Shown here in pieces: positions 1 to 9,439 of a stretch of 53,842 bases of DNA. The notes beneath the pieces are model-generated. The model had not been told where the DNA came from and ran no database searches. It saw only the letters and a program-made list of their open reading frames with translations. The stretch is from positions 1-53,842 of the forward strand of contig CALGAM010000227.1 of the NCBI GenBank assembly GCA_937951935.1, written 5' to 3'. Every line of letters begins with the position of its first letter. The first letter of the stretch is position 1. The stretch comes from an uncultured Micromonospora sp. (GTDB lineage Bacteria; Actinomycetota; Actinomycetes; Mycobacteriales; Micromonosporaceae). The position numbers were made by a program, and so were the translations under genes.

Positions 1-999
1 CATCCAGCGTGGACCGGAGATCGTGGTGTGACGGATCTGCACGACCGGGATCGCGCCGATGTGGTCCGGCAGCCCGCCCGGCGCGTGCGAGCCCCACAGC
101 CGCTGCACGGCCCACAGGTCGCACCTGGCACTGGCCGGGCGACGCAGCAGCTCCATCAGTTCGTACTCGGCGCAGTCCGGATCGGCGATGATCAGGACGT
201 CCGTCTCGGTCGAGACGATCCGGTCCTCCAACTCCTCAAGCGTGCCGATCAGCGGAAGTACACCGGTACCCGACCGGTGGGACGCGTCGACGCACCCGAC
301 GAAGCGCAGGCCGTAGCGCGGGTAGCGACGGAGGAGCCGGGCCAGTTCGGCGGCGACCGCGCCCCCGCCGATGATGATGGCGTTGTGCTCCACCCAGCGC
401 CGCTGCCGTGCCTGCACCACCAGGGTCCGGGTGAGGGCGCGCCCCGCGATCACCAGTCCGGCGGAGAGCGCGACGCCCCGCATGAAGCCGGCCATGTACT
501 CCACGGAGTTGTGCCGCAGCGCCGCGATGATCGCCACGATCGCCGCCGAGGAGAGCAACCGCCCGCACAGGTTCGGCAGCTCGTCCAGGATGCTCATGTG
601 CCGGCGTGCCCGATACAACCCGCCCGCGGCGAAGATCACCATGGTGAGCCCGGCGGTGAAGAGGACGCCCCGCCAGTGGCGGTCGCTGAGGGCGAGTGGT
701 GCCAGCAACGCCGCCAGGTCCACCGGGGCCGTCACCATCCAGGCGCGAAGCCGTCGGGTCCGGGCTGAGGCGGCGGATCCCGCGTACGGCAGCACGGCCG
801 TGGTGTCGAGACCGGACGGTCGGGTGGGGCGTACCGGGCCGGGTGTGCCGTACCCCGTCCGGGGTCGGGGGATCTCCGGCGGCGCGACCACATCGCCGGT
901 CCCGACGGGCGCGCCCCCGACGTCAGACGTCAGCAGGCCGGCCGGCCCGCCGACCGGGCTGCCCGGCGTGTCCTGGTGTGCCGTCGTCCCGCTGGACAT
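1..999 (-). CDS. Exopolysaccharide polyprenyl glycosylphosphotransferase, N-terminal part (cut by window edge)
   Basis: The open frame runs from an ATG at 999 down to base 1 without a stop, so 333 codons are seen and the 3' end is missing. A disordered Pro/Gly-rich leader of about 85 residues is followed by hydrophobic segments and then a Rossmann-like CoA_binding_3-type domain (IIIGGGAVAAELA). This order is typical of sugar transferases that load the first sugar phosphate onto undecaprenyl phosphate at the membrane. The catalytic sugar-transferase domain would lie beyond base 1 and is not seen. A GGGGAGG ribosome site precedes the ATG. The LCP gene upstream on the same strand fits an envelope-polymer or exopolysaccharide locus. 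Family assignment is good; the sugar substrate is unknown. Confidence 0.82.
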   Translation of the reverse strand, partial: MSSGTTAHQDTPGSPVGGPAGLLTSDVGGAPVGTGDVVAPPEIPRPRTGYGTPGPVRPTRPSGLDTTAVLPYAGSAASARTRRLRAWMVTAPVDLAALLAPLALSDRHWRGVLFTAGLTMVIFAAGGLYRARRHMSILDELPNLCGRLLSSAAIVAIIAALRHNSVEYMAGFMRGVALSAGLVIAGRALTRTLVVQARQRRWVEHNAIIIGGGAVAAELARLLRRYPRYGLRFVGCVDASHRSGTGVLPLIGTLEELEDRIVSTETDVLIIADPDCAEYELMELLRRPASARCDLWAVQRLWGSHAPGGLPDHIGAIPVVQIRHTTISGPRWM

Positions 1000-1271
1000 T
1001 CCCTGACCTCCCCGATGGCCTCGGTCGACACGAGCGTCGCAGGCTGCCAGCAGCATATGGGCGAGGCAGGCAGCCATCCGGTTCGCGCCGACGAGGCAGC
1101 ACCCGCATCAGGACACCACGGACAGCCACCGCGAGCACCGCCGATGCGGCGCCGTACGAGTCGAGGCTACCCAGCGGTCGCCACCCGCGTACGGTCGGTG
1201 TCCCCGGCCGACGGGTGTCGTGGTCCGACCTCCGAGAACCGGATCGCGGCCGGACCAGGATGATGAATGAA
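1000..1271. other. Intergenic region between LCP gene and glycosylphosphotransferase
   Basis: This gap should hold the promoter of the glycosylphosphotransferase. The only structure I see is an inverted repeat GGCTGCC (1042-1048) and GGCAGCC (1069-1075) around a CATATG. It could be a weak operator or leader hairpin. I find no convincing gene here. Confidence 0.3.
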
Positions 1272-2345
1272 CTACTTCGCCACGCGGAGAATGTCGTCCA
1301 CCGCGTCCCGGCGGACCGCGTCGTACAGTTCCTTGGCCTTCTCCGTGTCCGCCAACACCACGCTTTCCGAACCGATGCGGCCGGTCCCCTTCGACGGGCT
1401 GGTGAGGAAGGTGAGGTCGTGGCTGCGCAGGTGACGCAACTCCATTCCCAGGTCGAGCAGGGAGAGTGTCTTGTCCACCGAGACGGCGTCCGCGGATGCC
1501 CGGACGAAGGCGTTCAGCTTGGCGGGATTGGTGAGGGTGCCGCTGGAAACCGCCTTGTCCAAGATGGCGCGGATCACCTGCTGCTGGTGCCGGATCCGGG
1601 TGAAGTCACCGTCGCGGAAGGCGTACCGCTCCCGGGCGTAGTCGAGAGCCTGGGCGCCATCCATCACCTGCCTGCCCTTGGTGAACTCCCGGCGGCCGCC
1701 CGGCAGCAGCGAGTGGGTCGAGGTGAAGCTCTGCTCGACCGTGATCTCCACGCCGCCGAGCGCGTCGACGATCTCCTTGAAACCGGAGAAGTCGATGATC
1801 GCCACGTGGTCGATCCGGACCCCGGTGAACTTCTCCACGGTCTGCACCATCATCGGGACGCCGCCCCAGGCATACGCCGCGTTGATCTTGGCGTCCCGCC
1901 CGCCACGCTGGCCGTCCTTGCTCTTCGGCACGTGGACCCAGGTGTCGCGGGGAATCGAGATCAGTTGGGCGCTGGCCCGGTCCTTCGGCAGATGGGCGAT
2001 GATGATGGTGTCGCTGCGCGATCCGTCGGTGTTCGCGGGGTCGCGGGTGTCGCTACCGAGAATCAGGATGTTCTTGGCGTCCTGCGCCACCTTGACCGGC
2101 CGTGATTCCTCCGGCACGTCCTCGAACGCGTCGACACGCTCGATGCTCGACTCCACGGATCGTACATAGAGAACCGCGGCCAACGTGCCACCACCGCCGA
2201 GCAGGGCCAGCACCAGCAACGTGACAAGCACGATCCGACGGGCTCGCCGACGTCGGGGCTTTTCGCCGGCGGTCGGCTCCGCCACGGAATCGGATTCGGT
2301 CTGTGTGGGGACCCCGGACGCCTCGACTTCGGTTTGGCCTGGCAT
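1272..2345 (-). CDS. LytR-CpsA-Psr (LCP) family cell-wall polymer ligase
   Basis: 357 aa. A short cytoplasmic tail rich in Arg (residues 30-37) is followed by one membrane segment (about 38-60) and an extracellular LCP domain. LCP hallmarks seen are LGSDTR (96-101), SRSDTI (109-114), a conserved ISIPRDTWV stretch, and R..DF.R..RQQ near the domain end. These residues bind the pyrophosphate of lipid-linked polymers. The family transfers polymers such as teichoic acids or arabinogalactan from undecaprenyl pyrophosphate to peptidoglycan, outside the membrane. The start is ATG 2345; TAGCAT at 2352-2357, six bases away, suggests a leaderless transcript. The polyprenyl glycosylphosphotransferase downstream suggests both act on the same polymer (inference). 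Confidence 0.92.
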   Translation of the reverse strand: MPGQTEVEASGVPTQTESDSVAEPTAGEKPRRRRARRIVLVTLLVLALLGGGGTLAAVLYVRSVESSIERVDAFEDVPEESRPVKVAQDAKNILILGSDTRDPANTDGSRSDTIIIAHLPKDRASAQLISIPRDTWVHVPKSKDGQRGGRDAKINAAYAWGGVPMMVQTVEKFTGVRIDHVAIIDFSGFKEIVDALGGVEITVEQSFTSTHSLLPGGRREFTKGRQVMDGAQALDYARERYAFRDGDFTRIRHQQQVIRAILDKAVSSGTLTNPAKLNAFVRASADAVSVDKTLSLLDLGMELRHLRSHDLTFLTSPSKGTGRIGSESVVLADTEKAKELYDAVRRDAVDDILRVAK

Positions 2346-2351
2346 AGCTCG

Positions 2352-2357
2352 ATGCTA
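2352..2357 (-). promoter_or_regulatory. Leaderless -10 element of LCP gene
   Basis: On the minus strand TAGCAT is followed by six bases (CGAGCT) and the ATG. There is no Shine-Dalgarno sequence, so transcription probably begins at the start codon. Confidence 0.5.
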
Positions 2358-2495
2358 CTGAGCGGAGCAACCGCGCGGCGGTCCGGTCCCCGCGCGCGGG
2401 GACACGCCGCCTGCCCGTGAGACGCGTGAATGGTCTGCGACGCCCGGACCGACGACAGTAGGCGGCGGGCCGCCAACTGTCCTCCCGTGCCCCGA

Positions 2496-3044
2496 TCAGA
2501 GCCGACCAGCCACCGCCCGGGCCAGTTCCGCCAGCGCGACACGTGTTTCCTCGGAATAGCTGAGCAGCGTCAACCGGATCGACACCCACGTCCCACCCTT
2601 GTGGACGAAGACCGTCCCCTCCTCGGCATAGGCCTCGTCGCCGACGCCGGGCAGCGGCCAGATCTCGTGCCCGAGCTCCCGCTCGATGTCGAGGTACTTC
2701 TTCGCCCCGTCGCCGACGAAGACCTCGACCTGCGCGGTCGGACCTGTCGGCGGAGCGGTCCAGGTGCAGGTGTCGCGGACCGGCACCGGATCCCGCAGCG
2801 ACGTGCCGGCGAGCCGTTCCGCCTCCTCGTCGCTGATCAACGAGCACGGATCCACGGCCGTGGCCGACTCCGCCGTGGTCGACTCCGGGGTCGGCTCCGG
2901 GCCGGGCGCGCCGGCCGGCCCCTCCCCGACGACCACCGGCGAGTCCGCGTCGAGAAGCCGGCCACAGCCGAGCGGGCCGGCGACGGCGAGCGCGGCCAGG
3001 ACGGCCAGCGCCAGGCGGACGCGGCTCCGGGATTTGATGGTCAT
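2496..3044 (-). CDS. DUF3558-like lipoprotein
   Basis: 182 aa. The signal peptide ends in a lipobox with Cys27 (GPLGC), so the protein is probably exported and lipid-anchored. A Pro/Thr-rich linker (about 33-58) leads to a small domain starting with CSLISDEEAERLAG and containing a second Cys in CTWTAP. That Cys pair and the overall layout match the DUF3558 lipoproteins common in actinobacteria, whose function is unknown. The open frame extends further upstream, but the ATG at 3044 immediately precedes a classic signal peptide, so I use it. It lies 14 bases after the stop of the other lipoprotein gene, so the two are probably co-transcribed. Confidence 0.85.
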   Translation of the reverse strand: MTIKSRSRVRLALAVLAALAVAGPLGCGRLLDADSPVVVGEGPAGAPGPEPTPESTTAESATAVDPCSLISDEEAERLAGTSLRDPVPVRDTCTWTAPPTGPTAQVEVFVGDGAKKYLDIERELGHEIWPLPGVGDEAYAEEGTVFVHKGGTWVSIRLTLLSYSEETRVALAELARAVAGRL

Positions 3045-3058
3045 GAGTCCTGTTTCCT

Positions 3059-4630
3059 TCACCCTACGCACAGCGGCACGTTCGGCAGCGTCTGGGAGGC
3101 CCGGTGGACGGGCCAGAGCGTCTCGTTCTCCAGCTCGAACCTGAGCGGGCTCGGCAGTAGTTCCCTGAGGGCCGCCCAGGCGGTCGAGGAGATGGTCGTC
3201 CCGAACCCGGCGCCGACCTTCACGTTCAGGGTCGCGGAGACACACCGGGCCAGCGGCGCACCGAGAGCCGAACCGTTGGCGACCCCGAGGTCGACCACGA
3301 GCTTGGCGTACGGGCCGGCGAAGGCGGCCGGGACGCCGATCCCGAATCCGACCTTCACCTCGACCGCGAAGGCGAGGCCGCTCGGACCGGTCGAGACACC
3401 GCTGATGGAGTCCATGATGCTCGTGACCGTGCTCAGGGTCGGCTTCTGAAGCGTGCCGTCGACCAGGCCGAGACGCCCGCCGCCCAGGGCCCACTCGCCG
3501 GTCGCGGTCACCGTCGTGTTCCGGCCGCTCAACCCCGTCGTGATGATGAACTTCCACGTGGTGCTGTAGACGAGCGGCTCACCCGCGACCGGCAGGTTCA
3601 TCTCGACGGGCACCTCGACGCGGACCTTCCGGTTGTCGTCGGCGCCGTTCGCGGCGCCGGCCGACACGTCGACGGAGATGCTCCGGATGCCCTCCAGCAC
3701 GAACGTCGAACCCTTGCCGACGACACCGTTCGTGATCGACACGTCGCTGCGGACCCGCAGGTTGGTTACGTTCAACGCGAAGTCGATGAACACCTTGAGG
3801 TCCTTCGTGGCGGCGTATCCGATCTTGAGGCCGAGCCTGCCCGGGGTGCGGTACGGCTGTGCCTCCCACTCGCCGACGGCGACCGTGACGTTCCGCTCCC
3901 GAGCCGCCGGCAACCGCCCGTCGGATGCCGGCGCGAGTCGGACCGGGTCCAGGACGAGCGTCTGCACGTCGTCGCCCGGATCCGGCTCCCCGCTCCCGGC
4001 CGGCCCCGGTCCGCCGGTCCGGTCGTCCGCCCCGGATCCGCCGGGGGCGTCGGGATTCCAGACCGCCGGGACGACGGCGCCACCGCCCGGAACCGAACCG
4101 ACCGGGGTCGTGGCGTCCGCCGGCTTCCGCTCGCCGGTCGGGATGCTCACCGCACCGGGCAGCGCGGGGACCTCCTGGTAGACCAGCGACGCCTCGTCCA
4201 GCTCGCGGTCGGCGACGAAGCGGGCGTGCCGGAAGACCTCCGTCAGGGTGACCGGGGCGAGGGTCACCGCGAGGTCGTCGCCGACCCGGCGGGTCTGCAC
4301 CACCCGGCCGACCGCCCGGCTGGTGGCGTACATGATCCGGCCCGGTGCGAGTTCGTCCACGCCGTCGGCGTCGCCGTCGACGGTCCAGGTCAGCCCGTCC
4401 GCGCTGGCCGAGCGGATCACCTTCGGCCCGCCCTCGATGAGGACCACGTCCGGCTGGTACGTCACCGACCCGTCCCGGACCGGGCCGTATCCGTAGGTGC
4501 GTGCCGAGGTGTCACCGTGCCCGGAAGCACCACGACGAGGGTCGCCGACGGGCCGGAGCCCGCATCCCCCGACGCCGATCACGAGCAGCACCGCCACCAG
4601 GAACGACCCGCCCCGCCGCCCGGTGGACAT
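3059..4630 (-). CDS. Uncharacterised lipoprotein
   Basis: 523 aa, not recognised. The start is ATG 4630, with GAGGAG just upstream and a signal peptide whose lipobox ends at Cys23 (GVGGC). The frame is open upstream to 4702, but that part looks non-coding. After the lipid anchor come a first domain of about 150 residues, a disordered Pro/Gly/Asp-rich linker (about 170-215), and a long beta-rich domain with many Thr/Val strands and no predicted membrane segment. No catalytic motif is evident. Its stop lies 14 bases before the DUF3558-like lipoprotein gene, so the two may form an extracytoplasmic pair. Confidence 0.8.
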   Translation of the reverse strand: MSTGRRGGSFLVAVLLVIGVGGCGLRPVGDPRRGASGHGDTSARTYGYGPVRDGSVTYQPDVVLIEGGPKVIRSASADGLTWTVDGDADGVDELAPGRIMYATSRAVGRVVQTRRVGDDLAVTLAPVTLTEVFRHARFVADRELDEASLVYQEVPALPGAVSIPTGERKPADATTPVGSVPGGGAVVPAVWNPDAPGGSGADDRTGGPGPAGSGEPDPGDDVQTLVLDPVRLAPASDGRLPAARERNVTVAVGEWEAQPYRTPGRLGLKIGYAATKDLKVFIDFALNVTNLRVRSDVSITNGVVGKGSTFVLEGIRSISVDVSAGAANGADDNRKVRVEVPVEMNLPVAGEPLVYSTTWKFIITTGLSGRNTTVTATGEWALGGGRLGLVDGTLQKPTLSTVTSIMDSISGVSTGPSGLAFAVEVKVGFGIGVPAAFAGPYAKLVVDLGVANGSALGAPLARCVSATLNVKVGAGFGTTISSTAWAALRELLPSPLRFELENETLWPVHRASQTLPNVPLCVG

Positions 4631-4747
4631 CTCCTCGCTCCCTCTCCCCCGTGGTCGCACCACCGGCCCGCGGTGTCGCGGGCCGTCATCGGCCTGCTCC
4701 ACGGGCCGCCGTCGGCGCCATCATGGTCGGCGGTGTTCAGGGGCGGT

Positions 4748-7700
4748 TCAGGAATCGTTCGCGTGGCCGGTCACCGCTGTCAGTCCCGCCGGAAACGCCG
4801 CCGGCTCGATGTCGAGTTCGCGCATCCGGTCGAGGTACTCGCGGTACCGGCGGGCGGCCTCGCCGTGCCGGCCGGCCGCCGACAACGCGCAGACGAGGCC
4901 GAGGTGGGCGGACTCGTCGTAGCCGTCCTCGGTGAGCAGCCGCAGGTACCACCCGACCGCGTCGTCCGGCCTCCCCGACCGCAGGCAGCGCCGGGCGAGG
5001 CGGCGGACCGTCTCCCGGTACAGCTCGGCCAGCGCGGTACGTGGGCGCTCGACCCAGTCCCCGGTGGCCTCGCCGTCGTCGCAGAAGTCGCCGGTGTAGA
5101 GCCCGACGACGGCCTCGAGCCGGGCGAGGATCTCGTCCCCGCCCGACGGCTCCGGGGTCTCCGGCCGCGGCACGCCGGACGACCGGACCTCCCGCCGCCT
5201 CGGCTCAGCCGATCGGGGACCGGGTGGGCGGGCGCTGTCCGCGGCGATGGCGGCGCGGGCGGCATCGTGGAACCGGACGGTGTCCAGCGCGACGTGGGTG
5301 GGGTCGATCCGCACCGTCGCCGGGTCGGTGCTCAGGTAGCGGTCTGCCGGGTGGCGCCGGTGTGGGTCCAGCACGGCGCGGACCGTCGAGATCAGGACCG
5401 ACAGCCGGCGCAGCGCCACCTCCGCCGGCGCCTCGGGCCACAGCACCGCGGCGAGCGTCTCCCGGGCCAGCGGACGCCCGAGCTGACCGGCCAGCACCTT
5501 GACCAGCTCGCGGGCCTTCCGGGACTGCCATGCGGCCGCCGGCAGCGGTACGCCGGCCAGGCGGACCACGAACCGGCCGAGGGTCTGCACCGCGACCTCG
5601 GGAACCGGTGCCGGCCCGATCGCCGCCAGCGGCCCGGCGAGGTGCCAGGCCCCGTCGCGTACGCCGAGCCGGTACAGCCGGTCGGCGGCGAGGTCCTCGG
5701 CCAGGGGGTCACCGGCGAGACGCGCCTGGAGCAACGCGTTGGTGGCCAGCCCCACCTCGTTGCCGATGTCGGTCCAGATCGCCGCCGCCTCGACCAGCCC
5801 TGCCGGGGGGCGGCCGGGACGCCGCCCCCGACCCGGTCCGGCCCCCACCGTCCCGGGTTCCCCGTCCTCCGCCAGCGTGAGCAACTCGATTGCCTCGGCC
5901 AGCCCGGCGGAATCCCGACGGCGGCCCGCCTCGACTCGGGCCCTCCGCCCGTGTTCCCGCGCCGCCGCCCGGTCACCGGAGCAGAGGGCGACCCAGCCGG
6001 CGGCGAGTTCGGCGGTGGTGGCACCGCCGGCGCTGGGCAGGGTCAGTGCCTGGCGGGCATACTCCGCCGCGGCGTCCGGGGCGTCGGCGTACCGGGTCCG
6101 GGCCAGGCCGGCGCAGGCCTCCGCCAGGACCTGTGCGTTGCCGTCCGGTTCGGCCGTCGACCACGCCGCCTGGTATGCCGCCGCCGCCCGGCTGGGCGAA
6201 CCGCAGACCATGTAAACCCGCGCGGTCAACAACAGTCCGAGGGCCGCCAGCGGCGAGCCGGCGCGCTGCCACAGGGTGAGCGCCGCGTCCGCGTCGGAAC
6301 GGGCCGGCCCGAGCTGGCCGAGCCCCAGCCACGCCTCGGCCCGGTTGTGCAGCGCGAGCGCGAGCAGCAACCGCTCGTCGGCCTGTTCGGCGAGCCGGAT
6401 CGCCGTGCCGAGTTCCTCGGTGGCCGCGCGGTACCGACCCTCCTCGACCAGCCGGGAGCCGATGTTGGTCCGGATCCGCAGCTGCTGGACGACGTCGCCG
6501 GCGCGCACGGCGGCAGCCAGCGCCAGGGCGTACGCGTGTTCGTTGCCGGCCCGGTCACCCTCGCTGAACGCGACCAGTGCCCGCGCGACGTACGCCGCCG
6601 CGAGTGCGGCGTCGTCTCCGCACTGCTCGGCACTCTCGACGGCTTCGTCGGCGAGTCGGCGGCTACCCTCCCGGTCGCCCCGGGCCCACCGCGCCGCCGC
6701 CCACCCGGCCAGCACCTGGGCGCGGTCGGCCCGGGTTGGCGCGGGCCATCCACCGAGCGCCGCCCCCGGATCCAGGGCGGCCCGTGCGAACAGCGCCTCC
6801 GCGTCGTCGAACTCCCCCCGCCGGTGCAGGACCGCGCCGAGCCGCCAGCACAGCGCCGCGGGCAGGGAGGTCTGTGCCGGTACGGCCGCCAGGTACCGCC
6901 GCGCCTCGTCGGGCCGGTTGTCCCGCAGCGCGGAGCCGGCCAGGACCAGGTCGACCTCGGCGATGCCGTACGGCTTCCCGGACAGGACCCGGACGGCCCG
7001 CAGCGGGGCCTCGCGCGTGACCGGTCGGTCCGGTGGGACGAGGCACCGCAGCGCCCACCGCGCGAGCGGAGCCAGTCGGTCCAGGAGGTCGGCCCCGCAC
7101 CGCCGGACCGCCGCCAGTGCCGCGACCGCCGTCGTCTCGCGTTCGGTGAGCGCGGCGCGTTCGGCTGTTCCGAGTCCCGACAACAGCTCCGCGACCCGGT
7201 CGCGGTTGCCGTCCGGGCAGGCGGCCCGCACCGGGCCGCGGTCGGGTCCGGCGCCGAGTCGGGCGGCGGCGACCACCACGGCGGGCCACCCGCCACATTC
7301 GACGACGATCCGCTGGACGAGAGGGTCGGCCGCGGCGGGGCCGGCCGCCCCCAGCAGCCGGCGCGTCTCGGCCGGAGTGAAGGCCAGCTCCCGCGGCCCG
7401 AGCTCCCCGAGCCGGCCGGTGGAACGCAACGACCCGAGCGGAAACGGGACCGGCTCCCGGCTGGCGAGCACCATGACGGTGTCCGCGGGAAGTCGACAGA
7501 CGAGCGCCGCGAGCAGGTCGGCCGCCGGCCCGGCGCCCAGGACCTGCACGTCGTCCAGGACGAGCCGGACGGGTCTGTCGGCGGCCGCCGCCAACGCGTC
7601 CCGAAGCCGGTCGGCCAGCGCCTCGGGCGCCCCCGCGGAGACCTCGATACCGGCTGTTGGAAGGCCGACCGCGCCCAGTGCCGCGGAGAGCGCGGCGCAG

Positions 7701-7930
7701 AGCACCCGCGGGTCGCGGTCGGCGGGACACAGTGTGTGCCAGGCGGCGTGCCGCCGGGTCGCCCACTCGCGCAGCACCGTCGTCTTGCCCGCGCCCCCGG
7801 GTGCGACGACGGTCACCAGCCTGCGGCGGGCGAGCTGGTCGAGCCGCCTGAGCAGCCTCGGCCTGCCGCAGACCAGCAGGCCGGGCCGCAGGTCACCACC
7901 CGGTGTCCACTCTCCACCACCGGTGGCCAC
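4748..7930 (-). CDS. STAND-ATPase/TPR transcriptional regulator with C-terminal SARP (wHTH-BTAD) module
   Basis: 1060 aa from GTG 7930. The N-terminal P-loop NTPase of the MalT/STAND type has Walker A APGGAGKT (43-50) and a Walker B-like LVLDDV further on. A long helical TPR region follows. An OmpR-like winged helix (from VQTLGRFVVRL) and a bacterial transcriptional activator domain (last ~130 residues) close the protein. SARP/AfsR regulators usually carry the DNA-binding part first, so this is the inverted order. I chose GTG 7930 because TATCCT stands six bases upstream; an ATG at 7966 would add 12 residues without a ribosome site. The protein probably senses an unknown ligand and activates nearby or distant genes; targets are not visible. 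Confidence 0.88.
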   Translation of the reverse strand: MATGGGEWTPGGDLRPGLLVCGRPRLLRRLDQLARRRLVTVVAPGGAGKTTVLREWATRRHAAWHTLCPADRDPRVLCAALSAALGAVGLPTAGIEVSAGAPEALADRLRDALAAAADRPVRLVLDDVQVLGAGPAADLLAALVCRLPADTVMVLASREPVPFPLGSLRSTGRLGELGPRELAFTPAETRRLLGAAGPAAADPLVQRIVVECGGWPAVVVAAARLGAGPDRGPVRAACPDGNRDRVAELLSGLGTAERAALTERETTAVAALAAVRRCGADLLDRLAPLARWALRCLVPPDRPVTREAPLRAVRVLSGKPYGIAEVDLVLAGSALRDNRPDEARRYLAAVPAQTSLPAALCWRLGAVLHRRGEFDDAEALFARAALDPGAALGGWPAPTRADRAQVLAGWAAARWARGDREGSRRLADEAVESAEQCGDDAALAAAYVARALVAFSEGDRAGNEHAYALALAAAVRAGDVVQQLRIRTNIGSRLVEEGRYRAATEELGTAIRLAEQADERLLLALALHNRAEAWLGLGQLGPARSDADAALTLWQRAGSPLAALGLLLTARVYMVCGSPSRAAAAYQAAWSTAEPDGNAQVLAEACAGLARTRYADAPDAAAEYARQALTLPSAGGATTAELAAGWVALCSGDRAAAREHGRRARVEAGRRRDSAGLAEAIELLTLAEDGEPGTVGAGPGRGRRPGRPPAGLVEAAAIWTDIGNEVGLATNALLQARLAGDPLAEDLAADRLYRLGVRDGAWHLAGPLAAIGPAPVPEVAVQTLGRFVVRLAGVPLPAAAWQSRKARELVKVLAGQLGRPLARETLAAVLWPEAPAEVALRRLSVLISTVRAVLDPHRRHPADRYLSTDPATVRIDPTHVALDTVRFHDAARAAIAADSARPPGPRSAEPRRREVRSSGVPRPETPEPSGGDEILARLEAVVGLYTGDFCDDGEATGDWVERPRTALAELYRETVRRLARRCLRSGRPDDAVGWYLRLLTEDGYDESAHLGLVCALSAAGRHGEAARRYREYLDRMRELDIEPAAFPAGLTAVTGHANDS

Positions 7931-7936
7931 GGCACC

Positions 7937-7942
7937 AGGATA
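7937..7942 (-). promoter_or_regulatory. Leaderless -10 element of SARP-type regulator
   Basis: TATCCT on the minus strand, then six bases, then GTG 7930. It argues against the upstream ATG at 7966, because that codon would lie outside the transcript. Confidence 0.45.
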
Positions 7943-8116
7943 TCGCCGGGGGCCAGCGACGATCATGACGCGTCCGGCGGCGCCGTTCCCGGTCGACCGG
8001 TTCGCGGCCCGACCGGCCCGCGGGCCCGACGGGCGCGGACCAGCCCGCCGGCGCGGACCGAGCGCAACGTCACCGGGCCACCCGGACGGAGAGGCGACCC
8101 ACCGCGGCGGGCGCGG

Positions 8117-9439
8117 TCACTGTGCGGAAACGGTCTCCTCGGCCGGCAGGGTGTCCATGAAGGAGCTGACCGAGAAGACCGCCCGCCCGGCCCCGGGCGG
8201 GCCGTAGCCGGGCGGGCTGGTCAGCCCGTTCGCCTCCATCGTCGCCCGGTAGACCTCCAGCAGCCGGATGTGGTACTCCAGCGGCGCGCCCTCGGGGTTC
8301 GTCCGGCCCAGCGGGGTGGTCGGCTCCGGGCACCAGGTGGTGAACCGCGGGGTGATCCCCCGGGACATGAAGAACTGCAGTCCCTCGGCGGTGGACGCGA
8401 TCGCCTCGTCGACCGTACGGAACCCGAATGGCTCGGCCATCTCGATCCCGGCGACGAAGTTCGGGATCACGTTGCGCGGACCGAAGATCTCGGCGGAGTC
8501 GAGGATCCGCCGGTGCCACTCCTCACGCCCGACGTACCGCTCCTTCCCCGGGCAGTAGAGCGCGAAGAGCCGCTTGTCCCACACCTCGTAGTTCGGGTGG
8601 TAGATCCGGATCCCGTAGTCGTGGAACCGCTGCACGTCGGCCTTGGGCAGTGCCTGGGCGACCACCTTGCCGATCCACCGGCCCGGGAACCGCTCCTCGA
8701 TCGCCTTGGCGTACCGGCCGTAGAAGTCGGCCTCGGCGAGCCCGTCGACCTTCGAGGTGATGCTGCCCCCGGTGAGCGTGTAGGCCTGCGAGGCGCCGGC
8801 GGTGTCGTACCGGTCGATGATCTCCATCGCCTCGAGAACCTCGGCCACCGGCTTCACCCCGGTGTACGGCCGCCCGGCCGCCTTGTGCTGGCGCCAGTTG
8901 TGGTTGATGTCGCAGTACTGGCACTCCTCCTTGGCGCCGAAGTACTGGCAGACCCGGAAGACGGTGAGGTAGATCAGGTAGCCCCACTGGATGGTCGGGG
9001 CGACCTCCATGACCGACTTGCCGTTGGCCAGCGTGTGCCGGTAGTACTCCGGCATCGGCGGCAGTCCGACGTCGGCGATCGGCCGGCCCTCCAGGTGCAG
9101 CCGCAGGACGCCGTCGCCGCTGTCCTGCACCCGGTACGGCGAATCCGGATTGACCCGGACCGAGACGACGGTACGGCGCAGCTCGTACGGGCCGCCGGTG
9201 AGGACGATCTCCTCCGGCGGCCGGCGCAGCGCCGCCGTACCCAACTCGGGAAGGGTCCGGTGGTCGAAGGAGAAGATGAAGTACGACTTCGGCTTGACCT
9301 CGCCGTCCTCGTTGTCGGTCAGTGCCGAGTCGTCGAACGCCACCCCGCCGCGGAGCAGGTCCTCCTTGATGACCGCCTCGCGAGGGATGTGCGGAAAGCG
9401 CCCCATAAGGTCCTCGATGAGATCAGTGCGGGTCTGCAC
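8117..9439 (-). CDS. Radical SAM enzyme with CX8CX2C cluster motif
   Basis: 440 aa from GTG 9439, with GGAGGAAG just upstream. Cys164, Cys173 and Cys176 form CX8CX2C followed by DINHN, in place of the usual CX3CX2C for the SAM-binding 4Fe-4S cluster. I checked this on the nucleotides. TLTGGSI (221-227) fits the SAM-binding GGE-like strand. An N-terminal domain of about 150 residues precedes the barrel, and two further cysteines lie in LYCPGK and TWCPEP. The overall fold is radical SAM, but I cannot name the reaction. It stands alone on the minus strand: the MatB-like gene upstream is 227 bases away and the regulator gene lies downstream. Enzyme class is secure; substrate unknown. Confidence 0.85.
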   Translation of the reverse strand: MQTRTDLIEDLMGRFPHIPREAVIKEDLLRGGVAFDDSALTDNEDGEVKPKSYFIFSFDHRTLPELGTAALRRPPEEIVLTGGPYELRRTVVSVRVNPDSPYRVQDSGDGVLRLHLEGRPIADVGLPPMPEYYRHTLANGKSVMEVAPTIQWGYLIYLTVFRVCQYFGAKEECQYCDINHNWRQHKAAGRPYTGVKPVAEVLEAMEIIDRYDTAGASQAYTLTGGSITSKVDGLAEADFYGRYAKAIEERFPGRWIGKVVAQALPKADVQRFHDYGIRIYHPNYEVWDKRLFALYCPGKERYVGREEWHRRILDSAEIFGPRNVIPNFVAGIEMAEPFGFRTVDEAIASTAEGLQFFMSRGITPRFTTWCPEPTTPLGRTNPEGAPLEYHIRLLEVYRATMEANGLTSPPGYGPPGAGRAVFSVSSFMDTLPAEETVSAQ

